The position numbers and the translations under genes were made by a program. A stretch of DNA of 32,406 bases from Clostridia bacterium. GTDB lineage: Bacteria > Bacillota_A > Clostridia > RUG12999. Positions 1 through 8,450 of the stretch are shown here, piece by piece; positions within the stretch are counted from its first letter, which is position 1; every line of letters starts with the position of its first letter. Location of the stretch: NCBI GenBank assembly GCA_017558425.1, contig JAFYVD010000030.1:1-32406 (forward strand), in the 5' to 3' direction. Under the pieces are notes generated by a model that saw nothing but the letters and a program-made list of their open reading frames with translations, made no database searches and was not told the origin of the DNA.

Positions 1-612
1 CCTATGGGCTTTAAGCATACAGGCCTTTTCCCCGAACAGGCAGTTAACTGGGATTATGTTGCAGGGCTTATTAAAAAGAGCGGTAGAAAAGACGTGAAGG
101 TTTTAAATCTGTTTGCTTATACGGGCGGAGCAACGGTTGCGGCGGCTGCCGCAGGTGCTGCCGAGGTTGTCCACGTGGATTCTTCCAAAGGTATGGTAGC
201 CTGGGCGAAAGAAAATGTCGAAAGTTCGGGACTTGGCGATAAATACATAAGATTTATGGTTGACGACGTTTTGAAATTCGTGGCACGCGAAAAACGACGC
301 GGCAGAATTTATGATATTATTATAATGGACCCGCCGTCCTATGGCAGAGGACCAAACGGCGAAGTGTGGCGTCTGGAGGACGAGCTTTATCGTCTGCTTG
401 ACGAGTGCAGTGGTCTTCTTGGCGAAAATTCGCTTGGTATGGTGATAAATTCGTACACAACGGGGCTTTCTCCCATTGTTGTGTCAAATATGATAAGCCT
501 CACCGTGAAGAAAAAGTTTGGCGGCTCGGTTGAGGTTGAAGAAATAGGGCTTCCCATTACGGCAAGCGGACTTGTTTTGCCCTGCGGTTCTACGGGAAGA
601 TGGGAAAAATAG
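1..612 (+). CDS. Class I SAM-dependent rRNA methyltransferase, RlmI/RlmK-like (5' truncated)
   Basis: The reading frame is open from the first base, so the N-terminus lies outside the window; the ATG at base 4 is probably internal. What remains is the catalytic Rossmann-fold domain. LNLFAYTGGATVAAAAAGA (about residues 35-53 from base 4) is the SAM-binding motif I of the RlmI/YccW-type family, HVDSSKGMV is the acidic loop after strand 2, and IIMDPPSYGRG is the DPPxFGRG catalytic motif IV. Family members methylate cytosine in 23S rRNA; some also carry a PUA domain, which would be upstream and cannot be judged here. The stop is 18 bases before ecfA1, so the two may be co-transcribed. The exact RNA target is not determinable. 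Confidence 0.85.
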   Translation, partial: PMGFKHTGLFPEQAVNWDYVAGLIKKSGRKDVKVLNLFAYTGGATVAAAAAGAAEVVHVDSSKGMVAWAKENVESSGLGDKYIRFMVDDVLKFVAREKRRGRIYDIIIMDPPSYGRGPNGEVWRLEDELYRLLDECSGLLGENSLGMVINSYTTGLSPIVVSNMISLTVKKKFGGSVEVEEIGLPITASGLVLPCGSTGRWEK

Positions 613-630
613 TTTGGAAAGGCATTTGCT

Positions 631-1464
631 ATGATAGAAATTAAGGATTTGAGCTACAGTTATGATTCGGACAGCCTGAAAATGGCACTTAATGGTGTTT
701 CTGCGGAGATTCCGCAGGGACAGTTTGTTGCTGTTCTGGGGCATAACGGCAGTGGAAAATCCACCATGGCAAAGCATCTAAATTCCATACTTCTTCCGTC
801 TGGAGGCAAGGTTTATATTGACGGAATGGATACGGCAGACGAAAATTTGCTGCTTGAAATCCGCAAGCGCGTGGGAATGGTATTTCAGAATCCCGACAAC
901 CAGATTGTAGCAACCGTTGTGGAAGAAGATGTGGCGTTCGGGCCTGAAAATCTGGGCATTGCTCCCGAAGAAATCCGCAAACGTGTGGATTTCGCACTTG
1001 AAACGGTGGGAATGACAGAGTTTAAGGATGCTCAGCCTCACAATCTGTCGGGCGGACAGAAGCAGCGCATTTCCATTGCGGGGATTATTGCTATGATGCC
1101 TAAATACATTGTGCTTGACGAACCTACCGCAATGCTTGACCCGAAAGGTCGGGCAGAAGTTATGAAAACCATAAAAAAGCTGAACAAAGAACAGGGAATT
1201 ACGGTTGTTCTGATTACCCATTATATGGAAGAAGCAGCACAGGCAGACAGAGTTATCGTGATGGAACACGGTAAAATAATAATTGATGATACGCCGGAAA
1301 TGACTTTTGCAAATGTTGCACTTTTGAAAAGCGTGGGACTGGATGTTCCACAGGTGACAGATTTGATGTTCCGGCTTCGCAGAGCGGGAATTCACGTCAG
1401 ACACGATTTGCTGGATGTGGAAAGCTGTGCGGCAGAGATAGTCAGGGTGATGGAAACGAGGTAA
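631..1464 (+). CDS. ecfA1: Energy-coupling factor transporter ATPase EcfA1
   Basis: Cytoplasmic ATPase of an ECF vitamin/metal uptake transporter. The 277-residue product has the full ABC set: Walker [10 protein letters not shown] (about 37-45), Q-loop [12 protein letters not shown], signature LSGGQKQR (about 139-146), Walker [12 protein letters not shown] and the switch histidine in [15 protein letters not shown] after the Q-loop is typical of EcfA/CbiO proteins. The start follows a GGAAAGG ribosome binding site. ecfA2 begins four bases after the stop and ecfT follows, giving the classic A-A'-T module. In many Firmicutes this module follows the rpoA-rplQ ribosomal cluster and precedes truA; here truA is kept but the upstream neighbour is a methyltransferase. 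Confidence 0.95.
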   Translation: MIEIKDLSYSYDSDSLKMALNGVSAEIPQGQFVAVLGHNGSGKSTMAKHLNSILLPSGGKVYIDGMDTADENLLLEIRKRVGMVFQNPDNQIVATVVEEDVAFGPENLGIAPEEIRKRVDFALETVGMTEFKDAQPHNLSGGQKQRISIAGIIAMMPKYIVLDEPTAMLDPKGRAEVMKTIKKLNKEQGITVVLITHYMEEAAQADRVIVMEHGKIIIDDTPEMTFANVALLKSVGLDVPQVTDLMFRLRRAGIHVRHDLLDVESCAAEIVRVMETR

Positions 1465-1468
1465 GAAA

Positions 1469-2323
1469 ATGCAGGTAAAAACTGAAAACCTTGAATATGT
1501 TTATATGCCGGGTACACCTTTTGAAAAAAAGGCGTTGTCCGACATTAATATAGAGATAAATTCGGGTGAATTTGTGGGGCTTATCGGTCATACAGGCAGT
1601 GGAAAATCCACATTGATTCAGCACCTGAACGGACTTATCAAGCCAACCTCCGGCAGAGTGCTGGTGGATGGAAAGGACCTTGCTGACAAAGATGTCAGCC
1701 TGCGTCAGCTCCGATTTAAAATCGGGCTTGTGTTTCAATATCCGGAATATCAGCTTTTTGACGAAACGGTGCTTGCGGATATAGCTTTCGGGCCGAAAAA
1801 TCTGGGACTTTCCGAGGCAGAAGCGTTTGCAAGAGCGAGAGAAGCAATGGAGCTTGTGGGACTTTCCTCCGAGCTTGAAAAAAAGTCGCCGCTTGAACTT
1901 TCGGGCGGTCAGAAAAGAAGGGTTGCCATTGCGGGTGTACTTGCGATGAAACCCGAGCTTTTAATTCTGGATGAACCTGCAGCAGGGCTTGACCCGAAAG
2001 GAAGAAACGAAATTCTTGACAGGATAAAAGCACTGCACAAAGATAGTAATATGAGTATAATGCTGGTTTCGCACAGTATGGAAGACATTGCCAAAATGGC
2101 GGAGCGGATTATAATTATAAAAGAAGGCAGAATTGCCCGCCAGGGAACACCTGAAGAAATTTTCGGGTTGGGAGAGGGTCTGCACCATTACGGACTTGAT
2201 GTTCCGCAGATTACAAAGCTTATAACAAAGCTGAAAGAGGCAGGGCTTGATCTGCCCGGCGATATTTATACAGTATCAAGAGCGGAGGAGGAAATCCTCA
2301 AAGTTTTAAGGGGTAGCAAATGA
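1469..2323 (+). CDS. ecfA2: Energy-coupling factor transporter ATPase EcfA2
   Basis: Second, non-identical ATPase of the ECF module; it pairs with EcfA1 to form the heterodimer that drives substrate translocation through EcfT. The 284-residue protein shows Walker A IGHTGSGKST, Q-loop VFQYPEYQLF, signature LSGGQKRR, Walker B LLILDEPAAGLD and switch His in VSHSMED. FQYPEYQLF is the usual EcfA2 counterpart of the FQNPDNQ of EcfA1, which settles which paralogue is which. The start is four bases after the ecfA1 stop, with an AGGT-type site inside the end of ecfA1. The stop overlaps the ecfT start as ATGA, indicating translational coupling. Confidence 0.95.
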   Translation: MQVKTENLEYVYMPGTPFEKKALSDINIEINSGEFVGLIGHTGSGKSTLIQHLNGLIKPTSGRVLVDGKDLADKDVSLRQLRFKIGLVFQYPEYQLFDETVLADIAFGPKNLGLSEAEAFARAREAMELVGLSSELEKKSPLELSGGQKRRVAIAGVLAMKPELLILDEPAAGLDPKGRNEILDRIKALHKDSNMSIMLVSHSMEDIAKMAERIIIIKEGRIARQGTPEEIFGLGEGLHHYGLDVPQITKLITKLKEAGLDLPGDIYTVSRAEEEILKVLRGSK

Positions 2324-3114
2324 TAAAAGACATTACGCTTGGGCAATATCTGCCCGGCAATTCGCCGGTTCACAGAATGGACCCGCGAACAAAAATAGTT
2401 ATAATATTTGCATATATAATAGTGTTGTTTACGGTGAAAAACCCTGTCGGATACGCAGTTTGCACGCTTTTTCCGATGGTAGTTTGTGCTCTGGCGAAAA
2501 TTCCGTTTAAAATGATTGCGAAAAGCCTGAAACCGCTGTTGTTTTTTATAATTTTCACGGCGGTAATAAATCTTTTCCTGACTAACGGGGAAATAGTATT
2601 TTCGTTCTGGGTTTTCAAAATTACGAAAGAGGGAATTGTGCTGACGGTGAAAATGGCACTCAGGCTGATTCTGCTGGTTGCGGGGACTTCCATTCTCACC
2701 TATACCACATCGCCTATAGTGCTGACTGACGGAATAGAAAAACTGCTTTCGCCACTTTCAAAAATCGGCGTGCCGGCACACGAAATTGCAATGATGATGA
2801 CCATTGCGCTGAGGTTTATCCCGACAATTATTGATGAGACGGATAAAATTATGAAAGCACAGTCGGCAAGAGGGTCGGATTTTGAAAGCGGAAATCTTAT
2901 CAGGCGTGCAAAGGCACTTATTCCTATTCTTGTGCCATTGTTTATAAGTGCATTCAAAAGAGCGGACGACCTGGCGGTTGCAATGGAATGCCGTTGTTAT
3001 CACGGTGGGAAAAACCGCACCAAGCTTAAAACTATTAAAATGACGGGGCTTGACCTTGTTGCCGTGCTTGTCAGTACAGCTGTGTTTGCCGCCGTTTTGA
3101 TTTGGGGAAGATGA
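2320..3114 (+). CDS. ecfT: Energy-coupling factor transporter transmembrane subunit EcfT
   Basis: Membrane scaffold that links the EcfA1/EcfA2 ATPases to exchangeable substrate-binding S components. The 264 residues include an N-terminal YLPGNSPVHRMDPRTK segment typical of EcfT, about five hydrophobic spans, and coupling-helix motifs with Ala-Arg-Gly cores: AQSARGSDFESG (about 186-197) and AMECRCYHGG. In these signatures the arginines contact the ATPases. The first codon overlaps the ecfA2 stop (ATGA), and the end overlaps a possible truA start in the same way. RibU, an S component, is encoded about 1 kb downstream, so this module probably energizes riboflavin uptake as well as other vitamins. 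Confidence 0.95.
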   Translation: MIKDITLGQYLPGNSPVHRMDPRTKIVIIFAYIIVLFTVKNPVGYAVCTLFPMVVCALAKIPFKMIAKSLKPLLFFIIFTAVINLFLTNGEIVFSFWVFKITKEGIVLTVKMALRLILLVAGTSILTYTTSPIVLTDGIEKLLSPLSKIGVPAHEIAMMMTIALRFIPTIIDETDKIMKAQSARGSDFESGNLIRRAKALIPILVPLFISAFKRADDLAVAMECRCYHGGKNRTKLKTIKMTGLDLVAVLVSTAVFAAVLIWGR

Positions 3115-3116
3115 TA

Positions 3117-3851
3117 ATGCGAAACATTATGCTGACGCTTTGCTATGACGGAACGGAATATCATGGATTTCAGCGACAGGAAAATGGAATTACCATACAA
3201 GAGGTTGTGGAAACTGCTATCAGAAAAGTGACGGGCGAAACTCTGTCGATTACAGGGTGCAGCCGCACAGATGCAGGGGTTCACGCCACAGAATATGTCT
3301 GCAATTTTAAAACGGAATCCACAGTGCCGGCAGACAAATTTTGTTTTGCACTCAACAGCTATATGCCGGACGATGTTTCCTGCACCTCATCCTGCGAGGT
3401 GGATATGGATTTCCATGCAAGATACAGTGCAAAAGCTAAAACTTACACTTATACAATATATAATGCGCCCCACAAAAATCCCGTGCTTTGCAGATATGCG
3501 TGGCATTATCCTGTAAAAATTGACAGGGAAAAAATGAAAAAAGCGGCAGGGTATATTGTGGGAACTCACGATTTTACGGCGTTTATGGCGTCGGGCGGTC
3601 AGCAGAAAACCACGGTGAAAACGGTGAATTTTCTTGAAATAACCGAGGAGGATAATTGCATTGTTATCAGCATAAATGCTGACGGTTTTTTGTATAATAT
3701 GGTAAGGATTATTGCCGGAACACTGGTTTATGCCGGGGTGGGCAAAATAAATCCCGATGAAATCCCTGAAATAATTGAGAGCAAAGACCGTGTCCGTGCG
3801 GGGATTACCGCACCGCCTCAGGGACTTATGCTTAAAAAATTATTCTATTGA
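3117..3851 (+). CDS. truA: tRNA pseudouridine synthase A
   Basis: Makes pseudouridine at positions 38-40 of the tRNA anticodon arm. The catalytic aspartate is in GCSRTDAGVHA, the family signature. The N-terminus MRNIMLTLCYDGTEYHGFQ and the later RYAWHYP and FLYNMVRIIAGTL segments are also typical of TruA. I place the start at ATG 3117, which gives the family-like MRNI start with GGGGAAG just upstream. ATG 3111, which overlaps the ecfT TGA, is an alternative, and the frame is also open to a TTG at 3102. The product has 244 residues, normal for the family. The stop codon TGA at 3849-3851 lies inside the -35 box of the ribU promoter. Confidence 0.95.
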   Translation: MRNIMLTLCYDGTEYHGFQRQENGITIQEVVETAIRKVTGETLSITGCSRTDAGVHATEYVCNFKTESTVPADKFCFALNSYMPDDVSCTSSCEVDMDFHARYSAKAKTYTYTIYNAPHKNPVLCRYAWHYPVKIDREKMKKAAGYIVGTHDFTAFMASGGQQKTTVKTVNFLEITEEDNCIVISINADGFLYNMVRIIAGTLVYAGVGKINPDEIPEIIESKDRVRAGITAPPQGLMLKKLFY

Positions 3852-3876
3852 CAAAAAAGTTTTAGAAGAGTATAAT
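3848..3876 (+). promoter_or_regulatory. Sigma-A promoter for ribU
   Basis: Exact consensus TTGACA (3848-3853) and TATAAT (3871-3876) are separated by 17 bases. The -35 box overlaps the truA stop codon. Transcription would begin near 3883, just before the FMN riboswitch, so ribU has its own riboswitch-controlled transcript. Confidence 0.85.
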
Positions 3877-3899
3877 AATAAAAAAGAATAAAATCAAGC

Positions 3900-4012
3900 T
3901 ATCTTCGGGGAGGGGTGAAATTCCCTACCGGCGGTAAAGTCCGCGAACTGCCTTCGGGCGGCCGATTTGGTGAAATTCCAAAACCGACAGTAAAGTCTGG
4001 ATGAGAGAAGAA
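3900..4012 (+). promoter_or_regulatory. FMN riboswitch (RFN element)
   Basis: The conserved RFN blocks appear in order: ATCTTCGGGG opening, AGGGTGAAATTCCC-like P2 (here GGGGTGAAATTCCC), ACCGGCGGTAAAGTCCGCGA, then CCGACAGTAAAGTCTGGATG and a closing GAGAAGA that pairs with TCTTC to form P1. FMN binding to this family favours expression shut-off. The element sits between a consensus promoter and the riboflavin transporter subunit ribU, with an intrinsic terminator in between, so control is by premature transcription termination. Confidence 0.95.
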
Positions 4013-4037
4013 GGCGCAATACCTTGCGTTTATTTGC

Positions 4038-4069
4038 TCCTGCGTATCTGAAGATATGCAGGATTTTTT
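4038..4069 (+). terminator. Riboswitch-controlled intrinsic terminator upstream of ribU
   Basis: An 11-bp stem TCCTGCGTATC / GATATGCAGGA (4038-4048 and 4053-4063, one G-U pair) with a TGAA loop is followed directly by six T. It lies between the FMN aptamer and the ribU ribosome binding site (GGAGGT at 4074-4079), as expected for the expression platform of a transcription-terminating riboswitch. Confidence 0.9.
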
Positions 4070-4087
4070 GTTTGGAGGTAAAAAAAT

Positions 4088-4678
4088 ATGAAAAACAAAA
4101 AAATTAATTGGATTACAAAGGTGGCAATGCTGTCGGCGGTGGCAACCATACTGATGCTGTTTGAATTTCCGCTACCTTTTCTGGCGCCCAGTTTTTATGA
4201 GCTTGATTTCAGCGAAGTGCCTGTACTTATAGGTGCATTTGCTATGGGTCCACTTGCGGGCGTGGCAATAGAAGCGCTGAAAATTCTGCTGAATCTTATA
4301 ATAAACGGCACCAACACCGGCGGCGTGGGAGAGTTTTCCAACTTTGTGCTTGGTGTAGTTTTTGTGTTGCCTGCGGCACTTATTTATTGCAAGCATAAAA
4401 CCAGAAAAAATGCGTTGATAGGTCTTGCTGTCGGCGGACTTTGTATGGTGGTTTTAGGTTGTTTTATAAATGCTTACATTATGATCCCGCTTTACAGTAG
4501 TTTCATGCCGCTGGAACAAATTCTCGCAATGGCGGCGGCAATCTGGCCTGTTATTGATAATGTGATGGAGTTTGTTCTTTTATGTGTGGCACCGTTTAAT
4601 ATTGCCAAAGCAATTCTTGTAGCTGTGGTGACGATGTTGCTTTATAAAAGACTTAGTCCGATACTTAAAGTGAAATAG
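4088..4678 (+). CDS. ribU: Riboflavin ECF transporter S component RibU
   Basis: Membrane protein that binds riboflavin and docks on EcfT for uptake. The 196 residues contain about six hydrophobic segments. FELPLPFLAPSFYELDFSEVP-like sequence near residues 25-45 (here FPLPFLAPSFYELDFSEVP) and the GAFAMGPLAGVAIEALK stretch are characteristic of the RibU/S-component fold, including the Ala-rich helix that contacts EcfT. The FMN riboswitch upstream independently supports riboflavin as the substrate. The start has a GGAGGT site eight bases upstream. Its closeness to ecfA1-ecfA2-ecfT is notable because in group II ECF systems the S components are usually scattered in the genome. Confidence 0.93.
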   Translation: MKNKKINWITKVAMLSAVATILMLFEFPLPFLAPSFYELDFSEVPVLIGAFAMGPLAGVAIEALKILLNLIINGTNTGGVGEFSNFVLGVVFVLPAALIYCKHKTRKNALIGLAVGGLCMVVLGCFINAYIMIPLYSSFMPLEQILAMAAAIWPVIDNVMEFVLLCVAPFNIAKAILVAVVTMLLYKRLSPILKVK

Positions 4679-4680
4679 AG

Positions 4681-4722
4681 AAGTGGTTGTAAAAAACATT
4701 TAGTTTTTTACAACCACTTTTT
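4681..4722 (+). terminator. Intrinsic terminator after ribU
   Basis: A perfect 17-bp stem (4681-4697 with 4703-4719) and a five-base loop begin two bases after the ribU stop. The base of the stem runs into a T5 tract (4718-4722). The apical part of the stem is an A6:T6 tract, a design repeated at 10401 and 14743. Confidence 0.88.
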
Positions 4723-4752
4723 GCAGTCCGGGCTATTTTTACATCCCCCGGT

Positions 4753-5784
4753 TTATTCTGCTTTTAATATTTCGCCGCCGCCCACAAGAATGTCGCCGTT
4801 ATAAAAAACAACCGACTGACCCGGAGTTATGGCACGTTGCGGTTCTTCAAATTCTACAACAATTTTGTCTCCAAACGGGGAAACAATCGCTTTTGCCGGC
4901 TTTGCGGCATAGCGGATTTTTGCCTCAACACTGATGGGGTGAGTGAGTTGTTCAAGCGTTAAGAAATTGGCGTTTTGTGCGATAAGCTTTTTGGAAAAAA
5001 GGTGACTGTTTTCACCCAGAACAACCCGGTTGTTTTCAGCATCAATTTCCACTACATATTTTTTGCCGTCCGAAGCGACTCCAAGCCCTTTGCGCTGACC
5101 GAGAGTATATCCTGCAACACCGGTGTGCTTTCCGAGAAGCATGCCGTCAGGGTCAACAATATCGCCGGGCTTTAAAATTTCGGGTCGGTTTGCCGCTATG
5201 TAGTCTCTTATCGAAATGTCTTTGAGAAAACAAATGTCTTGGCTGTCGGGACTGCCTGCTGCTTCAAGCCCATAGCCTTCCGCAAGCTGACGCACCTGCT
5301 CCTTGGTATACTCGCCAAGGGGCATTTTCACTTTTTCAATCTGCTTTTGTGACAGAGTCCAGAACATATATGTCTGGTCCTTGGTTATATCGGTGCTTTT
5401 TCGGAAAGTCCGTCTGCCCGAAACAGGGTCGCAGATAACAGAAGCATAGTGACCGGTTGCGATAAAATCAGCTTGGTTGCCGATGGCATCAACAGCCGCC
5501 CCGAATTTTATGTGTTTATTACATAAAATACAGGGGTTTGGAGTCAGCCCTTTGCTGTAAATATCAAGAAATGGGGAAGATACATATTTTACAAAATCTT
5601 CTTTTAAATCTATTATGCGATGGGGGATATCAAGCTGACGGCAAACGGTTGCGGCACGCTCTGTTTCGTCGTTCCCGGCAAGCAGAAGCGTAAACCCTAC
5701 AACGTCAAAGCCCTGCTCTTTTAAAAGCAGGGCGGCAACTGCGCTGTCAACTCCGCCGCTGATTCCCACAAAAATCTTTGTCAT
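4753..5784 (-). CDS. mnmA: tRNA-specific 2-thiouridylase MnmA
   Basis: Thiolates uridine 34 of tRNAs for Lys, Glu and Gln in the 2-thiouridine pathway. The N-terminus has the PP-loop ATP-binding motif GISGGVDSAVA (about 8-18). The two conserved cysteines are seen in NPCILCN (Cys85) and DSQDICF (Cys185). A C-terminal beta-barrel region with TLGQRKGLG and QRAITPGQSVVFY completes the family pattern. The frame is open 48 codons further upstream, but I choose ATG at 5784 because MTKIFVGISGG fits the family and AAGGTGA lies just upstream. The product has 343 residues. It lies downstream of spoIIE and a small membrane protein, yet has a plausible promoter of its own. Confidence 0.95.
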   Translation of the reverse strand: MTKIFVGISGGVDSAVAALLLKEQGFDVVGFTLLLAGNDETERAATVCRQLDIPHRIIDLKEDFVKYVSSPFLDIYSKGLTPNPCILCNKHIKFGAAVDAIGNQADFIATGHYASVICDPVSGRRTFRKSTDITKDQTYMFWTLSQKQIEKVKMPLGEYTKEQVRQLAEGYGLEAAGSPDSQDICFLKDISIRDYIAANRPEILKPGDIVDPDGMLLGKHTGVAGYTLGQRKGLGVASDGKKYVVEIDAENNRVVLGENSHLFSKKLIAQNANFLTLEQLTHPISVEAKIRYAAKPAKAIVSPFGDKIVVEFEEPQRAITPGQSVVFYNGDILVGGGEILKAE

Positions 5785-5827
5785 AGCTTCACCTTCGGAA
5801 AAAAATTGCGGAACAAGTCCTAAGATT

Positions 5828-5856
5828 ATAATATATGAATCTGCGGATAAAGTCAA
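5828..5856 (-). promoter_or_regulatory. Probable mnmA promoter
   Basis: On the minus strand TTGACT (5851-5856) is followed after 17 bases by TATTAT (5828-5833). An overlapping TATAAT (5825-5830) would give a 20-base spacer. The site lies in the gap between the small membrane gene and mnmA, so mnmA need not depend on spoIIE transcription. Confidence 0.5.
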
Positions 5857-5861
5857 CTTTT

Positions 5862-6074
5862 TTAATAGATTTTCAGAAAAACTGCAAGAAAAAAGGCGGC
5901 GGAGGTGGTGAGTCCTGCGAAAAACCAAAGGGTTTTTTCGGAAAACTGTTTTTTTGTACGATTTTTTTTATGCCTGCTGATGCGGCTTAAAGTCACAGCA
6001 TAGCGGTCTATAATGGTCTGGGCTTCTTTGACAAGGTCTCGCTCTCTGTTGTCCGACATACTATGTCCGTTCAT
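5862..6074 (-). CDS. Small C-terminally anchored membrane protein downstream of spoIIE
   Basis: I do not recognise a family for this 70-residue protein. It is hydrophilic and charged for about 48 residues (many Arg, Lys, Asp; DNRERDLVKEAQTIIDRY could form a helix), then has one hydrophobic segment, LWFFAGLTTSAAFFLAVFL, ending with a short lysine tail. This suggests a tail-anchored topology with the N-terminus in the cytoplasm. It starts four bases after the spoIIE stop, with AAAGGA as ribosome binding site, so it is likely translated from the spoIIE transcript. A second in-frame ATG lies at 6059. The position argues for expression early in sporulation, but no function can be assigned. Confidence 0.65.
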   Translation of the reverse strand: MNGHSMSDNRERDLVKEAQTIIDRYAVTLSRISRHKKNRTKKQFSEKTLWFFAGLTTSAAFFLAVFLKIY

Positions 6075-6078
6075 TTTT

Positions 6079-8391
6079 CTATTCCTTTCCGCTTATTTTA
6101 ATGGCGGTAACCGTCATATCATCCTTGGGGAGTCCTTCGGCAACCGCAGACATCATTATGGTGTCCGACACCTCTTTTTCGTTTGAAACTTCCATAAGCT
6201 TCAGAAGATTACCTACACATTCTTCGCCTTTTCTTCTGTCGCCTACATTGTCAGTTACTCCGTCGGTCATCATTACGATGTATGTATCATTGCGGAGAAA
6301 AATTGTCCGCACGGGTATGGATTCTATTTCAAGCACACCGAGAGGAAGTGAAGATTCCCGCACAAATTCAATATCTTTTTCGGTTTTGATTACAGAGGCA
6401 ACCGCACCTGCTTTTATAAAGTCGCATTTGCCCGAAAAAAGATTTACGGTGACACAATCTACGCTGATACAGCGCTCGTGGCGGTGGTCGCTTATCATTC
6501 CACAGTTTATTATCCGAAGTGCACTTTCGGGCGGAAAACCGCTGAGTACAAGGGTTTTAAAAAACGAGGTTACCTGCAGGCTGTCACTGTGTGCATCACT
6601 GCCCGACCCCATTCCGTCGCACAAAATACAATAAAAAACACCTTCCTCCGATACAAACCATTCGCAATTGTCACCCGTTTGGTCCGAACCATGTTTGTTC
6701 ATAGTTAAAATGGAAACATCATAGTCAAAACCAAGCTTTTCCTGAAGCTTCAGCATAAATTTGCCGTCGCAGGAGTATTCGTCGGTTATGCAGATTTTGC
6801 GTGAAATAATTTTTTCTGCAACGGGAAGGATGTCAAACAAAATTTCCTTATCCGAGCGGATTGAAACTTCAAATCTGCCGCAACTGTTTTTTATTATGCT
6901 TATTTCAGGGGATTTTATACCTCGGGCGGCAAGCTCGCGGCAAAGCTCTCTTTCAAGCAGAGGATAATCGGGAGCTATTGAGCCGACAGAAGCTTCCTTT
7001 GCTTTGATGATGTCGAGAAAATCTCCCCAGCCCGAAGCGAATGCCCGGGCGTAAAAATCCACGCGAAGGTTCAGGGCGTTTTCACGCCGTGACACATTGT
7101 AAAGCTCCCTTGCGGTTTCGGACAGCATATCTCCACGGACGCATCTTCCGCTGATGTGACTGTTCATTTCAACATAGTTTTCCTCAAATAAAGCGTCTAT
7201 GAGTTTGTCAAACATTCGGTGGCTGCCCGCAGTATTTCTGCACCAACAATATTTGCAAAGATTACAGCTGTCGCAAACCCTTGCGACAAGCCGTGTTTTA
7301 ACAATTTCCTTGCTGTCGGTTGAAGTGGGGAGGGAGGGGGGTGTGTAGATATGAGATATGGCAAGTGCGGAATTTTTTATAGCAGCCATTGATTCGTCTA
7401 TGGCGGTTTTCAGTCTCATCACATATCCACCGGCGGCGTCGTAAATGGGAGACCTAATGGAGTATTTTTCCATATAACAAAGCAGTTTTTCGGGGGTGAA
7501 AAAGAACAGAATACCTGCAATGGTGATTTCGAGATAGTTGACTAAAATGATGGTGGACGAATTATAAAATCCGGCAAAAAGCGAGTTGGCAAGTGCGGCG
7601 GAAAGAACCACGCCGGGTTTGCCGAAAATATTCATTATTCCCGAAACCAACCCCATAAAACCGTAAACTCCGGTCAGGGCGGGAGCGTCTCCCTGGCTGA
7701 TTCCGGAGATTACGCCAAGTGCGGCGCCCACGGCTCCGGAAACGGATATTCCGCCTTTGTAGGCGGCAAAAAGAATTATGTACATACTTAAAATATTTGA
7801 AATTTTTATGTCAAAAACGCTTATACCCCAAAGCCCTGCCACCACACTGCCTGCAAGCACGGCCAAAGCCACACTTTCCTCTTCGCTTGAAACTTTTTTG
7901 TCTTTTGAAATAACCGAGGCGGATTTGAGAAAAATAAGGGAAATACCGCCGGCGGCAAGTGCTTCTGTGATGCAGGTGAGAAGTGAATAGTAAAAAATTC
8001 GGCTGAATAAAGCCGAAACAAGCCCGGTGAGCGCCGTGCATATAAAAGAAGTGAATGCCACAACGCCGGGAGTTTGTTCTTTTTTGTAGAGTTGTTTTGA
8101 AACAAACACCAGAAGTAAAGAACAAATGTGAGCAAGTTTTCCTACGCCGGAACCTGAAAGAAGAGTGCCGATAAGAGATGAGGCGAGGATGATGTGGTAT
8201 TTGTCAAAACATATTGTGGCGGCATACCAGGCGATGCCAAATGGTGCCATGTTGCCAAATGCTGTAACACGGGATATTAAGAGGGCGGCGATGGCGGCGA
8301 GCGCAACGCCGTCCGAGATAAGACGGGCAACTATGTCCCTGCCGCCATGCTGCGGAGTACGCTTATATGTAACAATTTCACTGGTTTTCAT
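6079..8391 (-). CDS. spoIIE: Stage II sporulation protein E, membrane-bound PP2C phosphatase
   Basis: SpoIIE dephosphorylates the anti-anti-sigma factor SpoIIAA to release sigma-F in the forespore, and also works at the asymmetric septum. The 770-residue product has an N-terminal block of about ten hydrophobic segments (roughly residues 20-320), a central regulatory region with a Cys-rich patch CDSCNLCKYCWC, and a C-terminal PP2C domain. Metal-binding aspartates are visible in CDGMGSGSDA (Asp592), MTDGVTDN (Asp710) and LPKDDMTV (about Asp757/758). B. subtilis SpoIIE is slightly longer at 827 residues. The start at 8391 has AAAGGAGG ten bases upstream. The promoter carries a 21-base spacer and two 0A boxes. 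Confidence 0.96.
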   Translation of the reverse strand: MKTSEIVTYKRTPQHGGRDIVARLISDGVALAAIAALLISRVTAFGNMAPFGIAWYAATICFDKYHIILASSLIGTLLSGSGVGKLAHICSLLLVFVSKQLYKKEQTPGVVAFTSFICTALTGLVSALFSRIFYYSLLTCITEALAAGGISLIFLKSASVISKDKKVSSEEESVALAVLAGSVVAGLWGISVFDIKISNILSMYIILFAAYKGGISVSGAVGAALGVISGISQGDAPALTGVYGFMGLVSGIMNIFGKPGVVLSAALANSLFAGFYNSSTIILVNYLEITIAGILFFFTPEKLLCYMEKYSIRSPIYDAAGGYVMRLKTAIDESMAAIKNSALAISHIYTPPSLPTSTDSKEIVKTRLVARVCDSCNLCKYCWCRNTAGSHRMFDKLIDALFEENYVEMNSHISGRCVRGDMLSETARELYNVSRRENALNLRVDFYARAFASGWGDFLDIIKAKEASVGSIAPDYPLLERELCRELAARGIKSPEISIIKNSCGRFEVSIRSDKEILFDILPVAEKIISRKICITDEYSCDGKFMLKLQEKLGFDYDVSILTMNKHGSDQTGDNCEWFVSEEGVFYCILCDGMGSGSDAHSDSLQVTSFFKTLVLSGFPPESALRIINCGMISDHRHERCISVDCVTVNLFSGKCDFIKAGAVASVIKTEKDIEFVRESSLPLGVLEIESIPVRTIFLRNDTYIVMMTDGVTDNVGDRRKGEECVGNLLKLMEVSNEKEVSDTIMMSAVAEGLPKDDMTVTAIKISGKE

Positions 8392-8417
8392 CTTTTGTAA
8401 TCCTCCTTTGCAGATTT

Positions 8418-8450
8418 ACTATACAACACAGGGAAAGCAAAAAATGTAAA
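8418..8450 (-). promoter_or_regulatory. spoIIE promoter with 21-base spacer
   Basis: On the minus strand TTTACA (8445-8450) and TATAGT (8418-8423) are 21 bases apart. Spo0A-activated sigma-A promoters of B. subtilis (spoIIG, spoIIE) have similarly wide 21-22 base spacers and depend on bound Spo0A~P. The site is 27 bases upstream of the spoIIE start codon and 26 bases from two 0A boxes. Confidence 0.7.

Noticed and set aside
5785..5928. 48-codon upstream extension of mnmA.
   Set aside because: No ribosome binding site, it covers the probable mnmA promoter and overlaps the small membrane gene; MnmA begins just before the SGGVDS motif.
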